Assembly (NCBI GenBank): GCA_037957365.1
Contig: JARHVA010005488.1
Location: 758,501 to 822,500, forward strand
Source: Torreya grandis
Taxonomy: Eukaryota; Streptophyta; Pinopsida; Cupressales; Taxaceae
DNA length: 64,000 nucleotides
Direction: 5' to 3'
The notes under the pieces are model-generated. The model did not search any database and was not told where the DNA came from. It saw nothing but the letters and a program-made list of their open reading frames with translations. Both the position numbers and the translations under genes were made by a program. Positions 37,321 to 48,517 of this stretch are shown piece by piece. The first letter of the stretch is position 1; the number at the start of each line of letters is the position of its first letter.

Positions 37321-37456
37321 TATAGCCATCCTTCGAGGGAGTGGTCTATATCTTTGCTTTATATAATGTTTGATAAGTTGGCCTAGCTGTCCTTCAAGGG
37401 ATCAGTCTAGTAATACAGCAATGATAGTACAGCTGTCCTTCGAGGGATCAGTCTGT
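37321..37456 (-). repeat. Hairpin family A array (E1)
   Basis: Three hairpins at 37,321-37,350, 37,383-37,410 and 37,429-37,456 share the core CCTTC(G/A)AGGGA and a bulged T on the + strand right arm. Basal stems are TATAG/CTATA, CTAG/CTAG and ACAG/CTGT. Middle stems are CCA/TGG, CTG/CAG and CTG/CAG. Confidence 0.87.
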
Positions 37457-37721
37457 CTTTTTGGATTGACTTGACTTGATTTAGTGACCATGGATATATT
37501 TTGACATCTTGATTTGGATTTATTGATAGGAATGAGAGTCACGGACAAGACTGTAGAAGCTCAAGGACGCCCCTTTTTATTAGGACAAAGCATCACTGCA
37601 TCCTAAAAGGGTTGTAGAGGACTTGTTAAAGGGGAATAGGGTTGAAAGGGATGAGGATTAAGAGGACGAGGATTGCTCAAGGGATGAGCTCAAGTTATGT
37701 GTCAAGTGGACAAGTACTCGA

Positions 37722-40700
37722 CTAACAGAAGAATGGTCGAAGATGCAACGCATTAAGAGGCTCAGGTTCTGGCCGTCCGTCGAGGGAGGACAGACGATAA
37801 GTCCCTGATCCATACTTGTGCGTGATGATAAAGGGTCCAAGCCAATTGGGGGCGAATTTGCCTCGTTTACTTCGCTCCATATTGGTCACGTGTTGATTCT
37901 CTTTGAGGACGAGGTCTCCGATATTGAAATCTCGTTCTCACAGATTTTTGTCGTAGGCCCGCTTTATGCGACTTTGGTAGACATGGAGATGATTGAGGGC
38001 AGCAAGGCGGCGCTCGTCAAGTAACTCAAGTTGAGCTAAGCGATCTTGACAAAAGTCGTCGTTTGAGAGAATGTCATGCAGAGAGATGCGGAGAGACGGG
38101 ATCTGTACTTCGAGAGGTAAGACAGCCTCTGTTCCGTACACAAGAGAAAAGGGAGTAGCACCCGTAGAGGTTTGGATGCTAGTGCGGTAAGCCCACAAAG
38201 CGAAGGGAATATGAATGTACCAATCCCTTCCTGTATCGTCGACCACCTTCATGAGAATTTTGGTCAGAATTTTGTTGGAAGCCTCAGCCTGCCCATTTGC
38301 TTGTGGGTAGTAAGGCGAAGAAAAGCTGAGTTTGATGCCAAATGAGTCGCATAGTTTTTGGACAGTCTTGTTTTTGAAGGACTTGCCGTTGTCGGTGATG
38401 ATTTTGTGAGGGACACCGAAGCGACAGATGATGTGGCTACTGATGAAGTCGGCAATTTTGTCAGCTTTTGTGGAGACAAGAGGAATGGCTTCCACCCACT
38501 TGGTGAAATACTCAGTGGCAGTGATGATGGACTGATGACGAAGAGACGAGTGAGGGTTGATCTCACCGATGAGATCCAAGCCCCACTGAGAGAAAGGCCA
38601 AAAATCCTGAGCGACTTGCAAAGCGTGGTTGGGGAGATGAAGCAGGTTAGAGTGTTGCTGACACTTGATGCAACGCCGGACATAGTCGCTACAGTCTTGA
38701 TGAAGGGTGGGCCAATAATAACCCAGGCGAAGGAGGCGCTTGGCAACCGAATTTCCACTGAAGTGTCCGCCACAAATCCCGTCGTGGACTTGTTTTATGG
38801 CTTGAGGAGCTTCAGCAGAGGTTAGACAGCGAAGGAGGAGGCCGTCGAAGCCTCGCTTATAGAGAAGACCCCCTAGCATGGTATAGCGAGCTGTGCGCTT
38901 GATGAAAGCTCGCCGCGCATTGCTAGAGAGGTTGGGAGGAGTGACAGAAAGAGACAAGTAGTCCACAAGTTGCTTATACCAGTCATCTCGTGGGCTAGAA
39001 TTGATAGTGTTGATATGGTCGATGTGAGGAGAGATGTATGAAGGCAAAGGTACGCGATGCACTGTGACAAAAAGACAAGATGATGATGATGATGAAGATG
39101 GGATATGCGAAGCAAGAGAGGCCATGGTGTCGGCAAACTTGTTCGTAGAGCGTGGAACAGTCTGCAAGAGGTAATGGTCGAAAGATGCCAAAAGAGTGTC
39201 AGCACGATTTTTATACCTTTGTAAAATTTCGTTTTTACAGAGGTATGAACCGTTGACTTGATTAATGACGAGCTGCGAGTCGCCGAAGATGTTGATAGAC
39301 TTGATGTGGAGGGAAATGGCAGTTTGAAGTCCCAAAACTAAGGCCTCGTATTCGGCCATATTATTGGTACAATCAAAGTCAAGCTTAAAAGATAGAGGCA
39401 TGGGTTCCCCTTCGAGTGGGATAAGGATGACCCCCGCACCCCCGCCGAGTTGACATTTGGAGCCGTCAAAGAACATGGTCATTTGATAGACGGTGTCATC
39501 GGTGGAAAGTGTGGCGATAGACTCGTCAGGGAACTCAAATTGTGAAGGTTGATTGTCGGGAAGAGGGGCATCTGCCAGTTGATCAGCAATGGTTTGCCCC
39601 TTGATAGATTTCTGTTGGATGAATTCGAGGTTAAGCTCAGCAAGCAGCATAAGCCACCGAGCCATACGTTGATTTTGATATGGCTTGGAGTGCATGTATT
39701 TGAGTGGGTCGGTGTGAGTGATGACAAATGTCTTGTGGTTGAGAAGATAGTGACGGAGCTTGGTGGCGGAAAAGACTAATGCCAAACATAGTTTCTCAGT
39801 ATGAGTATACCGAGTTTCATAGTCGACCAGTGTTCGGCTGATGTAGTAAACCGCCTGCTCACGATGATGCTCGTCCCGGTGCGCGATCATGGCACCTAAC
39901 GAATGGTTGGTGGCGGAGATATAAAGGTAGAAGGGTTGGTCGTCTTTAGGTGGAATGAGGACTGGTGGAGAGACCAGATAGCTTTTGAGGGCTTCAAAGG
40001 CCTCTTGATAGTCCTCATCCCACTTAAAGGAGACGTCCTTTTTAAGGAGATGATGAAAAGGTTGGCAGCGGTCTGAGAGCTGCGAGATGAAACGACGAAT
40101 GGACTGGAGCTTCCCTTGGAGACTGCGAAGCTGCTTGAGATTGGTCGGGGGTGGCATTTCAAGGATAGCGCGAATTTTAGCGGGATCTATCTCGATACCA
40201 CGAAAGGAAACGATGAAGCCGAGAAGCTTGCCTGAGAGGACCCCAAAGACACACTTCTTGGGGTTAAGGCGGACGTTGTATTGAAGAAGACGAGAGAAGA
40301 TGATTGTGAGAATGGTCAAGTGGTCGCGGCGAAGCTTGGACTTGCCGAGAAGGTCATCCACATAGTCCTCCATGATTTTGTGGAGGAGATCGTGGAAAAT
40401 GTAGGTCATGGCGCGCTGATATGTGGCACCAGCGTTTTTCAAGCCGAAAGGCATGACCCGATAGCAGAAAGTCCCCCATGGGGTGATAAAGGTAGTCTTG
40501 TGCTGATCTTCCGGTGCGATCAGGATTTGATTGTATCCTGAAAATCCGTCCATGAGAGAGGGCATCTCATGGCCGGCCATGAGATCAACAAGTTGGTCAA
40601 TGTTAGGAAGAGGAAAATCGTCTTTGGGACAGGCTAGGTTAAGGTCGCGATAGTCCGTGCAGATCCGAATCCCCCCAGTTGCTTTAGTAACTGGGACGAT

Positions 40701-41252
40701 GTTAGAGACCCACTGCGGATAATCGATGGGTCGGATGAAGGAGGCAGAGAGAAGGCGCTGAAGCTCTTCTTTGACGAGGAGCGCAACGCGAGGATGCATC
40801 TTTCGAAGCTTTTGCCTAACAGGCTTAGCCTCTGGTTTGGTGACAATGTTGTGGGTAGCGATGGTGGGGTCGATGCCAGGCATGTCGCTGTAAGTCCAGG
40901 CGAAGGCCTTGCTATGGTCGGAAAGGAATTGGGCATAGTCAAGCTGCTCCTGAGCGTCTAGAGATTGGCCAATCTTTAAGACGTGAGGAACATCAGAAGA
41001 AGAAGGGAGGTTGATGTCAATGGTGGATTCATTTAACATAACCTGGGTCTCAGAAGGGAGGAAACGCTGGACGAAAGAGTCATCAGCACCCATGTAGGAA
41101 AGGATGGCGTCATCGTCAACGCAGTGGACAGTGTGAATAGTTGTCGACTCATCTTCTACCATGCTAGGAAAAATGAGAGGGAGAGACCTGGGCACCCCAT
41201 TGAGCTGATAGGTCAGGGGTTCCAGGCGGATGGTGTTTATGGGAAAAAAAAA
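37722..41252 (-). CDS. pol: E1 pol: RT, RNase H, archaeal-type RNase H, integrase
   Basis: Open from a TAG at 41,255-41,253 to a TGA at 37,940-37,938. The first ATG in frame is at 41,162. Residues below count from codon 41,195, giving 1,085 aa. RT spans about 140-320, with YVDD at 278-281. RNase H spans about 420-540, and its first catalytic Asp position reads YISAT, so it is probably inactive. The second, archaeal-type RNase H has D577, E615, D639 and D689 (FFDGS, AEYEAL, FGDSQ, FAD). Integrase has zinc ligands H804, H811, C842 and C845 and catalytic D874, D935 and E971 with 35 residues between the last two. The TGA removes the C-terminal GPF module, which continues in frame to a TAG at 37,724-37,722. 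The stop sits where a CGA codon would be expected. The frame lies one base off gag, next to a T9 run. Confidence 0.94.
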
Positions 41253-41386
41253 CTAGGAGGGATGGAGACCACCGACTCCGTAGGTGACGAAGGAGAAATG
41301 GGCGAGTTTGGAGGAGATTGGTTCACGGTTGACTCGGGACAAAGGTCGAAAGGAGCCTGAGTGGGGTCATGATATCCCAGGCCATA

Positions 41387-44300
41387 TCATTTCTTGGCAT
41401 CATCATCATTGAGCGTCTCGATAGGCTGATGGGAGCCCTGCTCATAACGTCCGAAACCAAAACCCTTCCATGCACACCTGTAAAGGTAAGTGTGTGCAAA
41501 GGCAGGGTTGCCAAGAAACGAGAAGTCTGAGGTGAAGGGTCGGGGTGACGAAAGGGAATTGCCGTTGGTAGGAGCTTGATTGAGCCCCCCATAGACAAAG
41601 TTGGTTTGGAAGTGAGGAGGACCATAAGGTACGACCATCCCGATCCGATGGTCGTAATTGGGACTGAGGTGAAGGCGTCCATACTCTTGCGGAGTTTGGA
41701 GCATGTCAAGGGTCAGCAAGCGATATTCCCCAAATGATAATCGTTGGAAGACGTCTTCCATGGGGTCTTTGGTTGGCGCTTGAAGAGGAGAGGTGAGGGC
41801 GACCGCCGATTGCGAACTGGTCGAAGCTTTCGCAGATGGAGGCGATGCCGGAGTTGAAGGTTTGATGGGAATGAGGACATCGTTGGGACGATAAGTCATG
41901 TTGCAAGTCTTGAAAGGTGAAGGGTCAGCGGGAATGGTGTGGACTTGCCCGTCATGTTCAAACTTCACACAACGATGCAGGGTGGAAGGAATACAGGCCA
42001 TGGCACGGATCCATGGTCGGCCCAGCAGGATGTTGTATTGAAACTCTCCTTCGATGATGTAGAAGAGCTCCGGGACTATGCGTGGACTGACGCGAATGTG
42101 GAGGACGACTGTGCCAATGGTCGTGGTGGTGGTGTCATTGAAAGAATGTAAGATAGCGTCAGTTTTGGAGACACAATTCTTGGGGAGAGATAGCTGGTCG
42201 AAGGCATGGGTAGAAATGATGTTGATGCTGGCGCCGCCGTCGATCATAACGCGTTTGATGCGTGTTCGATCGACATAGGCAGTGATGAAGAGGGCGGCGT
42301 CCTGATCTTCCGTGTTGGATGTGGGAATCTCAGAATCGCTAAATGTGATGGAGTTGATAGGAGATAAAGAATGGACAAGGGCAGCAAGCGGCTGGGGGTC
42401 TTCGGGTTGGACCTCTGCTTCTTGCAAGGCTTGGATGAGGGCTTGATGGTGTTGAGGCGAGGTTTGGATAAGGTCATAGAGGGACATTTTCACCGGTGTC
42501 TGATGAAGCTGCTTTAGCATGGAGTCTTGAATCGGCCCAGAAGATGAAGATGAAGAAGGCTGGGATGCGCCAAGGATAGAAATTTTGGGCTTGGGCGCAA
42601 GAGGTGGTTTGACGAAGGGATAGGTCCAAGGAATGGCAGCTTTTGCTTTGGCCTTGTCCTTCTGCGACCTAGTGGTTATTCGGACAGCATTGATTTTGAA
42701 AATGGGTGGTGAAGAAGGGGTCGTGTTTTGCGGATGAGATGTTGTGGCCGAAGGTGTAGGATGGGATGGAGTTGAGGTCTGGTCGAGAGTGTCCTCAAGG
42801 AGAAGAGTGTCCTTCTCCATATGGCGGCGGATGACGGCCTTGAGGGCACAGCAGGTCTTAGTATCATGTCCTGGTGCACGATGATATAAGCAAATTTTTG
42901 TATCGTCGAACCAGGAGGGTTTAGACCCGAGAGGTTGAAAAGGTCGGATGGGTGGAAGGGTTATGCTGGAGGTTTGTAGAAGTCGGCGCAATATCACCGA
43001 ATATGAGCCCACTAAAGGGTCTGTGTTGGTTGATATGCGCGAGGTCGGTGACTTTTGCTTGGGTGAGGCTGGAAGAGGTTTTCGTACCACCTTATGAGTT
43101 GATGGTGCGGGGACAGATGGAGGTGACTCTGGTCTGCAGATTGAGAAAGGCTTTTTGGGAGAGGGACGGCTGGAGGTAGGCGGAGGAAGCAAAGGAGGTA
43201 ACGAGTTCCGATTGGAGGCCAGAGTGGGAAGAATGCTGGCCAAGGTCGAAGGATGGGGGCCCAGAATGGATGGCAATGGTGACGGGGAAGAAGGCGTTCG
43301 CTTTGGAGGTCTGGCAGTCCTCTTTGTCTTGGTTGGAAGACTGCTGTTGGTCGAGGTCTGGTCTAGATCCACCTTCACTTGTGGATGAGTGAGGGCGGAG
43401 ATAGGACGAACGCCAAGTGATTTGATGGGCTTGGACGAGATGGATGCACGTCTTGATTGGTTTGGTTGAGGTCTGCGTGTCTGGTCTTTGCCAGGAGTTT
43501 GAAGAGATTCTGCCTGGGGAGGATTGGCAGCATGTGATGAGAGGGCGCGGGTATGTTGAAGGGCTTTGAGACGTTCCCACAGCACCTGAGGCGTCACTTT
43601 CCTTGAAGGGAGAAGCTGGATCTTCTCCACTAACTGGGAAAATGGCTGAGAAGATGATGTTGAGGGTTGCGGGGTTGAGGACGAGATGGGTGTAGTATTG
43701 AATGGCGAAGTTATGATGGATTTAGACGAAGACGGAGGGGAGACAGGATCTTCTCTGGGTGGAGAAGAATCTGAAAAGCGAGGCTCCTCTAGCGGGTAAA
43801 GGGCGGGGATGATGGTGCCCTCTACTTGCGGCTGAGGAGTAGGAAGGGTCTGGTCCTCCACAGGTAGTAGAAAGGAGGATGGCGAGACTGGTGGGACTGG
43901 TAGAGTCGAGGCGTCCTCCAGGATAAGAGAGGTCGGTGGAGAATTAGCCGGAGAAAGAGGTTCGTCCACATGTGATGGACTGATCGATGGACTAGCCTCT
44001 TGAGATGGATTGGGGACGAAAGGAGAGACCGCATTGACGGTTCGAATGTTGTGTTCATGGTTATCGTCAATTAAGGTCTGGACGTTGTTTTGGGTCGGCG
44101 GATGATTGGGAAAAGGTTGCTTGAAGATGTCAATGGCCTGATTAGGGGGTGCATTAGGATTGTCTAAGATGAGATCCCCCTTCTCAAGCATGTCTTGTAT
44201 TATGTTCTTAAATGTCTTGCAGTTCTCTGTGTCATGGCCCTTAACACGGTGAAAGCTGCAGAAGTCTTGCTCCCTATACCACGTGGGGATGGCGTGTGAG

Positions 44301-45994
44301 GGATCGAATTGCAGAGAAGGACGAGCCTGAGGGAGATTGAGGGCCCCCTGCTTAACAAGCTTTTCCAGCACAGATGCGTATGATTCTCCGATAGGAGTAT
44401 ATCGTCGTTGCACGTATCTTTGTTGGAACTGGCGGGTGGCGCTCTGAGATGTTGATGGCTCAGGCTGATTAGATGAGGGCGAGGAAGATGAAGGCCTAAC
44501 GACTACAGCGTTAGCTGAAGCCTTGGGCTTAGAATTGGATGACGATGGCTTGGCTGAAGAGGAGTCATTGGTTTTAGAGCTGGGATTCTTGCTCCGCAAC
44601 TTGACTTTATTCTCCTCGATGGCACGCAACTCAAGTTTGCGAGCCATCGTGAAGGCTTCGTCAAAAGTGCGGAAGGTTTGAACCCTCAAGGTGGAAGAGA
44701 TATGTCTGGCGCAAGCTTGGGAGAAGAGTTCGATAAGCTCGGCCTGGGGTAAAGAGAAGGAGAGCTGGTTGATAAGGCCTCTCCATCGAGCTACAAAGTC
44801 GGCTATGGACTCGTCCTCGAATTGTCTGATAGAATGGAGGTCCGTGATGGAGACCTTCTTAGTGATGTTAATGGAAAAATGATCGAGGAAGAGCTGGGCC
44901 AATTGCGTGAATGAGAAGACAGAATGGCTAGGAAGGGAGCTGTACCAGTCAAGTGCAGCGCCCGAGAGAGACATAGGGAACGTGCGTAAGAGTAACGCAT
45001 CGTCATGGCCGATGAGGTAGCAGGCATGTTTGAATGCCCGCAAGTGTTGCTGGGGATCTTCCTTGCTTTGGAAGCGAGAAAACTTCGGAAGCTCCCATTG
45101 GCTAGGGTATGGTCTGATTGGGATAGAAGGATGGATGGGCTCGTTGCAGATTTGCTCATATGAAAGAGTGTTGCGCGAGCCGGAAACAGAGGTCTCAAGA
45201 CTAGTCATCTTGTCCATCAGCATTTTAATGATGTCTGCCGACGGATTGACGGGTGGCGCGCCCCCTAAGTTGTAGGGCGCTTGGAAGAGGTTAGGGGATG
45301 CATACGATGTAGTCGGTTGTCCTTGTGAAGGGGCAACATAGAGATAACTAGTCGTAGAGGAAGAGGCTAGAGGTGGTTGAGTGGAAGGCATAGGTAAGCC
45401 CGATGTTGCCACGAGAGGTGGGATAGTGGTAACAGGGGCCAAGGGGTAGGAAGCCACCCTGGTGTTGATAGGGGCCAGGGCAGGCGGGATAGAAACGACA
45501 AGGTTTTGGAAAGGAGTGGATAACGATTGAACGGGTTGAGGTTGACAAGGGGCTGGAACCCCGATGGAAGTGGGCCCAATGATAGAAGTGGAGGCCACAC
45601 CTGTAGGATTGGTCAAAGTCTAAGTCTGGTCGGTGGTCGAAGCGACGGGTCGAGTGTCTAAAGGTTGAACTACGGGTGTTGTCGATACAACCGTAGTCGC
45701 GGCCAGAGAGGTCGGCATTCCGTAGATCGGATTGCCCAAGGAGTCCCGCGTTCGGCTATGCGCGAGATAATGTTGCAAAGCCTTGACATTGAGGTCCAAG
45801 AATTGCTCGAAGTCTTGGTCCCCTTCCTGGACAATAGGAGTCAAAGGCGGGGTTGGACGGGTAGGAGTTCTTTCGGTCTCCGAGTTGAACTCCATTGTAG
45901 GCTTGGTCACGGACGGGGTTGATGGAAGTGGTTGACGGCTAGCGTGGTTGACAAGAGCTTTGGCTTGGCTACGAGTCAAAACCATGCAAGGCAA
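41387..45994 (-). CDS. gag: E1 gag-protease frame, with one internal TAG
   Basis: Start chosen at the ATG at 45,994, since MVLTRSQAK three codons on is typical of Tat gag. An in-frame TAG at 45,622-45,620 follows 124 codons, then 1,409 codons to a TGA at 41,389-41,387. Numbering from codon 45,616: coiled, polar LMDKMTSLE near 133-141; gag core about 165-300 (ALDWYSSL, FVARWRGL); zinc knuckle 1 at C453, H456, H461, C466; knuckle 2 at C909, H912, H917, C922, with the flanking module also duplicated. Between them lies a Pro/Ser-rich spacer of about 370 aa. The retropepsin active site is D1126-G-G-A, with ILLGRPW at 1196-1202. A Gly-rich WKGFGFGRYEQG at 1383-1394 resembles a G-patch. Roles: particle assembly, RNA binding and polyprotein cleavage in the cytoplasm. 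Confidence 0.9.
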
Positions 45995-47095
45995 GGAAGG
46001 TTCGGGTTTCGGAAACTGTGCTGTTTAGTTTTAGAAAACCGGGATGGTGTCTTTGACAGAAGATGGACAGGTTTCAGGTTGCTGGTTTTGGAAAAAAAAG
46101 GACAGTGACAGAGACCGACGTCGGTTTAAAAACTGATGTCGGTAGGAAATGAGGCCGACGTCGGTCAGATAACTGATGCCGATAACAGATGAAGCCGACG
46201 TCGGTATCAGAACCGATGCCGGTGACAGGGGACGCTGACGTCGGTGGCAGAACCGATGTCGATCACTATGTTTTCCAGAGAGCCGAAAGGTTCTTGGAAA
46301 AACAAAGAAGAAAGCGTCCTCACACACTCAAACAAACAGATGAGAAGAGGAAAACAGAGAAAGACAGACAAGCCTGAGCGATAAATCCTAGGAATTAACC
46401 TTAGAAATTTGTGGCTTATGCCTTAGATGAATGTTTGGGGAGATTGGCTGTCAAGAAGGTCCTAGAAGAAGAAGTCTAGAGCTGGTTTCGGGTTTTGTTT
46501 TTGGTGCTCAAGAAATCTGTGTTAGGGTCTGGTACGCGGCCTGGTGCTAAGGAGCAAGCTCCCCTCACTTCACGATTCCAGTGGTTAGCTGGTCTCGCTT
46601 AGCCAAGATATACCTCGCCTAGAGTTTATCCTCCGCCAGAGAACGGAGTGGGCTTCCCCCTTGGTGATGAAATCCAAGTAGGGTCACCGGGACGGGTAAG
46701 GTATCTGCTGGGGGATGAAATCCCAGTCGGGCCTTGTCTCAGGTAAGTTATATGTTTGTTTTGTGCATGTGAGTCGGTAGTGTAACATCAAGTGTCTAGA
46801 TTTATTCAATATGCATTTAAGTTACTAGATGTGGACTATGAAGATGCAAGCACAAGCAGAGATGAATGCAAAGTGTTTTAATGCCCAAAGTCGAAATGTG
46901 ATATTGTTATGAAGACAATGTTTTGAGCAAGGGTCAAGAATATGACGTTTAGACTAGTCTAGCATGCAAAGAAGAAAGGTTCGTTTTAGTCCTTGCTTAT
47001 AGTGTCACTTGGAATAGAAGAAAGAGATAAGAGAGAAGGAGCCTAAATGCACCTAAATGAATAAAAAAGAAAAAGGAACCCAGGAGGAACCTAGG
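45995..47095 (-). other. E1 leader
   Basis: About 1.1 kb between PBS and gag, with no gene. Contains the 40-bp palindrome array (46,114-46,263). A block at about 46,500-46,745 is conserved with E4's leader (around 19,990-20,250). Packaging and dimerisation signals normally lie in this part of an LTR retrotransposon RNA. Confidence 0.75.
46114..46263. repeat. 40-bp tandem repeat with paired palindromes (E1 leader)
   Basis: Four units with an exact 40-bp period. Strong sites start at 46,114, 46,154, 46,194 and 46,234 (type ACCGACGTCGGT). Partner sites start at 46,132, 46,172, 46,212 and 46,252 (type ACCGATGYCGGT). The 18/22 alternation equals that in LTR cluster 1. Confidence 0.92.
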
Positions 47096-47113
47096 GTCCC
47101 ACCGGGCGTGCCA
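47096..47113 (-). other. E1 primer-binding site
   Basis: In sense, TGGCACGCCCGGTGGGAC begins three bases (TTC) after the 5' LTR. TGG complements the universal tRNA CCA end. E4's PBS is the same sequence with only transitions, and it also has a 3-base spacer. tRNA identity is not assigned. Confidence 0.88.
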
Positions 47114-47116
47114 GAA

Positions 47117-48517
47117 TGTTTCTTGGGCTAATTCGCTTTCTACATTTGAAAAGTTGAATAAAGAAACTAGAGAAAATGGACGAGGTTTGGAAGTACCTGG
47201 ACTATAGATTGCGCACCGTGATCCAGACGCTTGTGAGCACTCCTCTTTGGCTGTGGAGGAATGACACCTGCAAAAGAATGGAAAACTTGGACAAGGGGAT
47301 GTTAGATAAATAGACGGTGGGTTGCCAAGCACAAGCTTGTTCCCGGAAGTGTAAAAACTTCCTCAAAGGGAGGTCAACCCACAGATAAAAAATAGATAAA
47401 AGACTGAGAAAGTATAAGATGCCAGAATACAGAAATGATGAATAGCTTAGAAATGAAAGAAAAAACCAAATGGTTACCTGAAATAAGCAGTCGGGTTGAT
47501 GACAGTCACCGATGTCGGAAGTTCTGCCGGCGTCGGTTAGGAGGTCTGCCGTCATCGGTTATTCTGCCGACGTCGGTATGGGAAGTGACCGGCGTCGGTC
47601 GGGGTAATGGCCTGTGGTCGGGTCTGAGATGTGTTCTGGACTGTGGACAGGTCCGGGAAGCTGAGGATGTCGAGACAGAGTCTGGGGACGGGTCAGAATG
47701 GACTATGGGATGGTCTTGCCCTATACAGGGTCTTTTGTGGACAAAAGGGGAATGGGGAGTTGTCTGGAACTGGGATGAAGAGCGGGACAATGGGAGAGGA
47801 GGATGGGCAGAGGACAGGGCCTGAGAAGGCCTTGCAGCCTCTCAAGGGGGAAGGGTAGAAGGGAAGCAGATAACAATAGATAACTGAAAGCTTAAAACAA
47901 AGAATCAATTAACAGATTTGCTTACCTCCCTCCCTGCTGAATGAAGAGTTGAAGGAGCTGTTATTGAAGCCAGAGGGGATTCTGCAAGAAGAGAATTCTG
48001 ATGAAGGGCCTTTGCACCTGCTGCTGTTGTTGCACGAGGTTCAAAACGAAGACCAGACGAATGCCAAACGCCAAGAGAGTTCTGTTTGCGAGCTCAGGAG
48101 TCCAGGGGTTGCAACGGATGCAGGAGAGGATAATGAAGGCTGCCAACGCCGGCAGTCTCGCCGACGTCGGCCGCAGGGTCGCCGACGTCGGCAGAGTCAG
48201 AATGGAGACAGAGACTAAAAATAGCCTCTGCCCATTCTTGCACGCCGCCGGGTGGGGGATTGTGGGAAGAACGGTTATGAGCATGCTAAAATGGACGCGG
48301 GAGGAATATAATGGGGGGATTTTGGACAATAAATGCTAAGGGGAAGGTGGAGGGATTCAAGGGAGGATCCAAGGAGGCAAGGGTAGGGTGGAAAAGGGGG
48401 CCTCAATTAAAATATTAAGTTATTTTAATCAAGTGGGTGGAAAGGACCAAGGAGGACTAGGAGGGAGAAAGGACCAAGGGGGAGAACCAAGGTGCAGACA
48501 CGTTTGCGGTGTCTACA
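47117..48517 (-). repeat. E1 5' LTR
   Basis: 1,401 bp, aligning end to end with 34,216-35,616 at an offset of 12,901. About ten differences by eye, all transitions. Carries the promoter for the element. Palindrome clusters are at 47,508-47,599 and 48,142-48,192. Confidence 0.96.

Larger units (their letters stand above)
35631..37721 (-). other. E1 3' non-coding region with hairpin families A, B and E
   Basis: About 2.1 kb between the integrase stop and the PPT, with no protein recognised. It contains family A hairpins (37,321-37,350; 37,383-37,410; 37,429-37,456), family B hairpins (37,204-37,226; 37,263-37,287), and family E hairpins (36,258-36,295; 36,520-36,557). It also holds a T38 run (A38 in sense). 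E4 and E5 carry a PMD-like antisense gene in this region and E1 does not. Confidence 0.8.
34216..48517 (-). mobile_element. E1: young Tat-lineage Ty3/gypsy retrotransposon
   Basis: 14,302 bp bounded by 1,401-bp LTRs and a perfect 5-bp duplication CTATT (34,211-34,215 and 48,518-48,522). Sense order on the minus strand is: 5' LTR (48,517-47,117), PBS, 1.1-kb leader, gag-protease, RT-RNase H-archaeal RNase H-integrase, 2.1-kb 3' region, PPT, 3' LTR. By eye the LTRs differ at about ten positions, all transitions and mostly at CpG, with no indels, so insertion is recent. It is far richer in G+C and CpG than its surroundings. Three in-frame stops and one homopolymer frame break suggest that it is not autonomous. 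Confidence 0.96.

Noticed and set aside
37204..37456. Hairpin arrays as a CRISPR-like array
   Set aside because: Copies are few, spacing is irregular, there are no cas genes, the variable part is the stem rather than a spacer, and the context is a plant retrotransposon.
41387..41389. Programmed UGA readthrough between gag-protease and pol
   Set aside because: The frame continues sensibly after the TGA, but a second change (T9 run) and two further stops elsewhere make ordinary mutation simpler.
37938..45994. Endogenous pararetrovirus (caulimovirus) origin
   Set aside because: LTRs, PPT, a target duplication and a full integrase are present, which marks an LTR retrotransposon.
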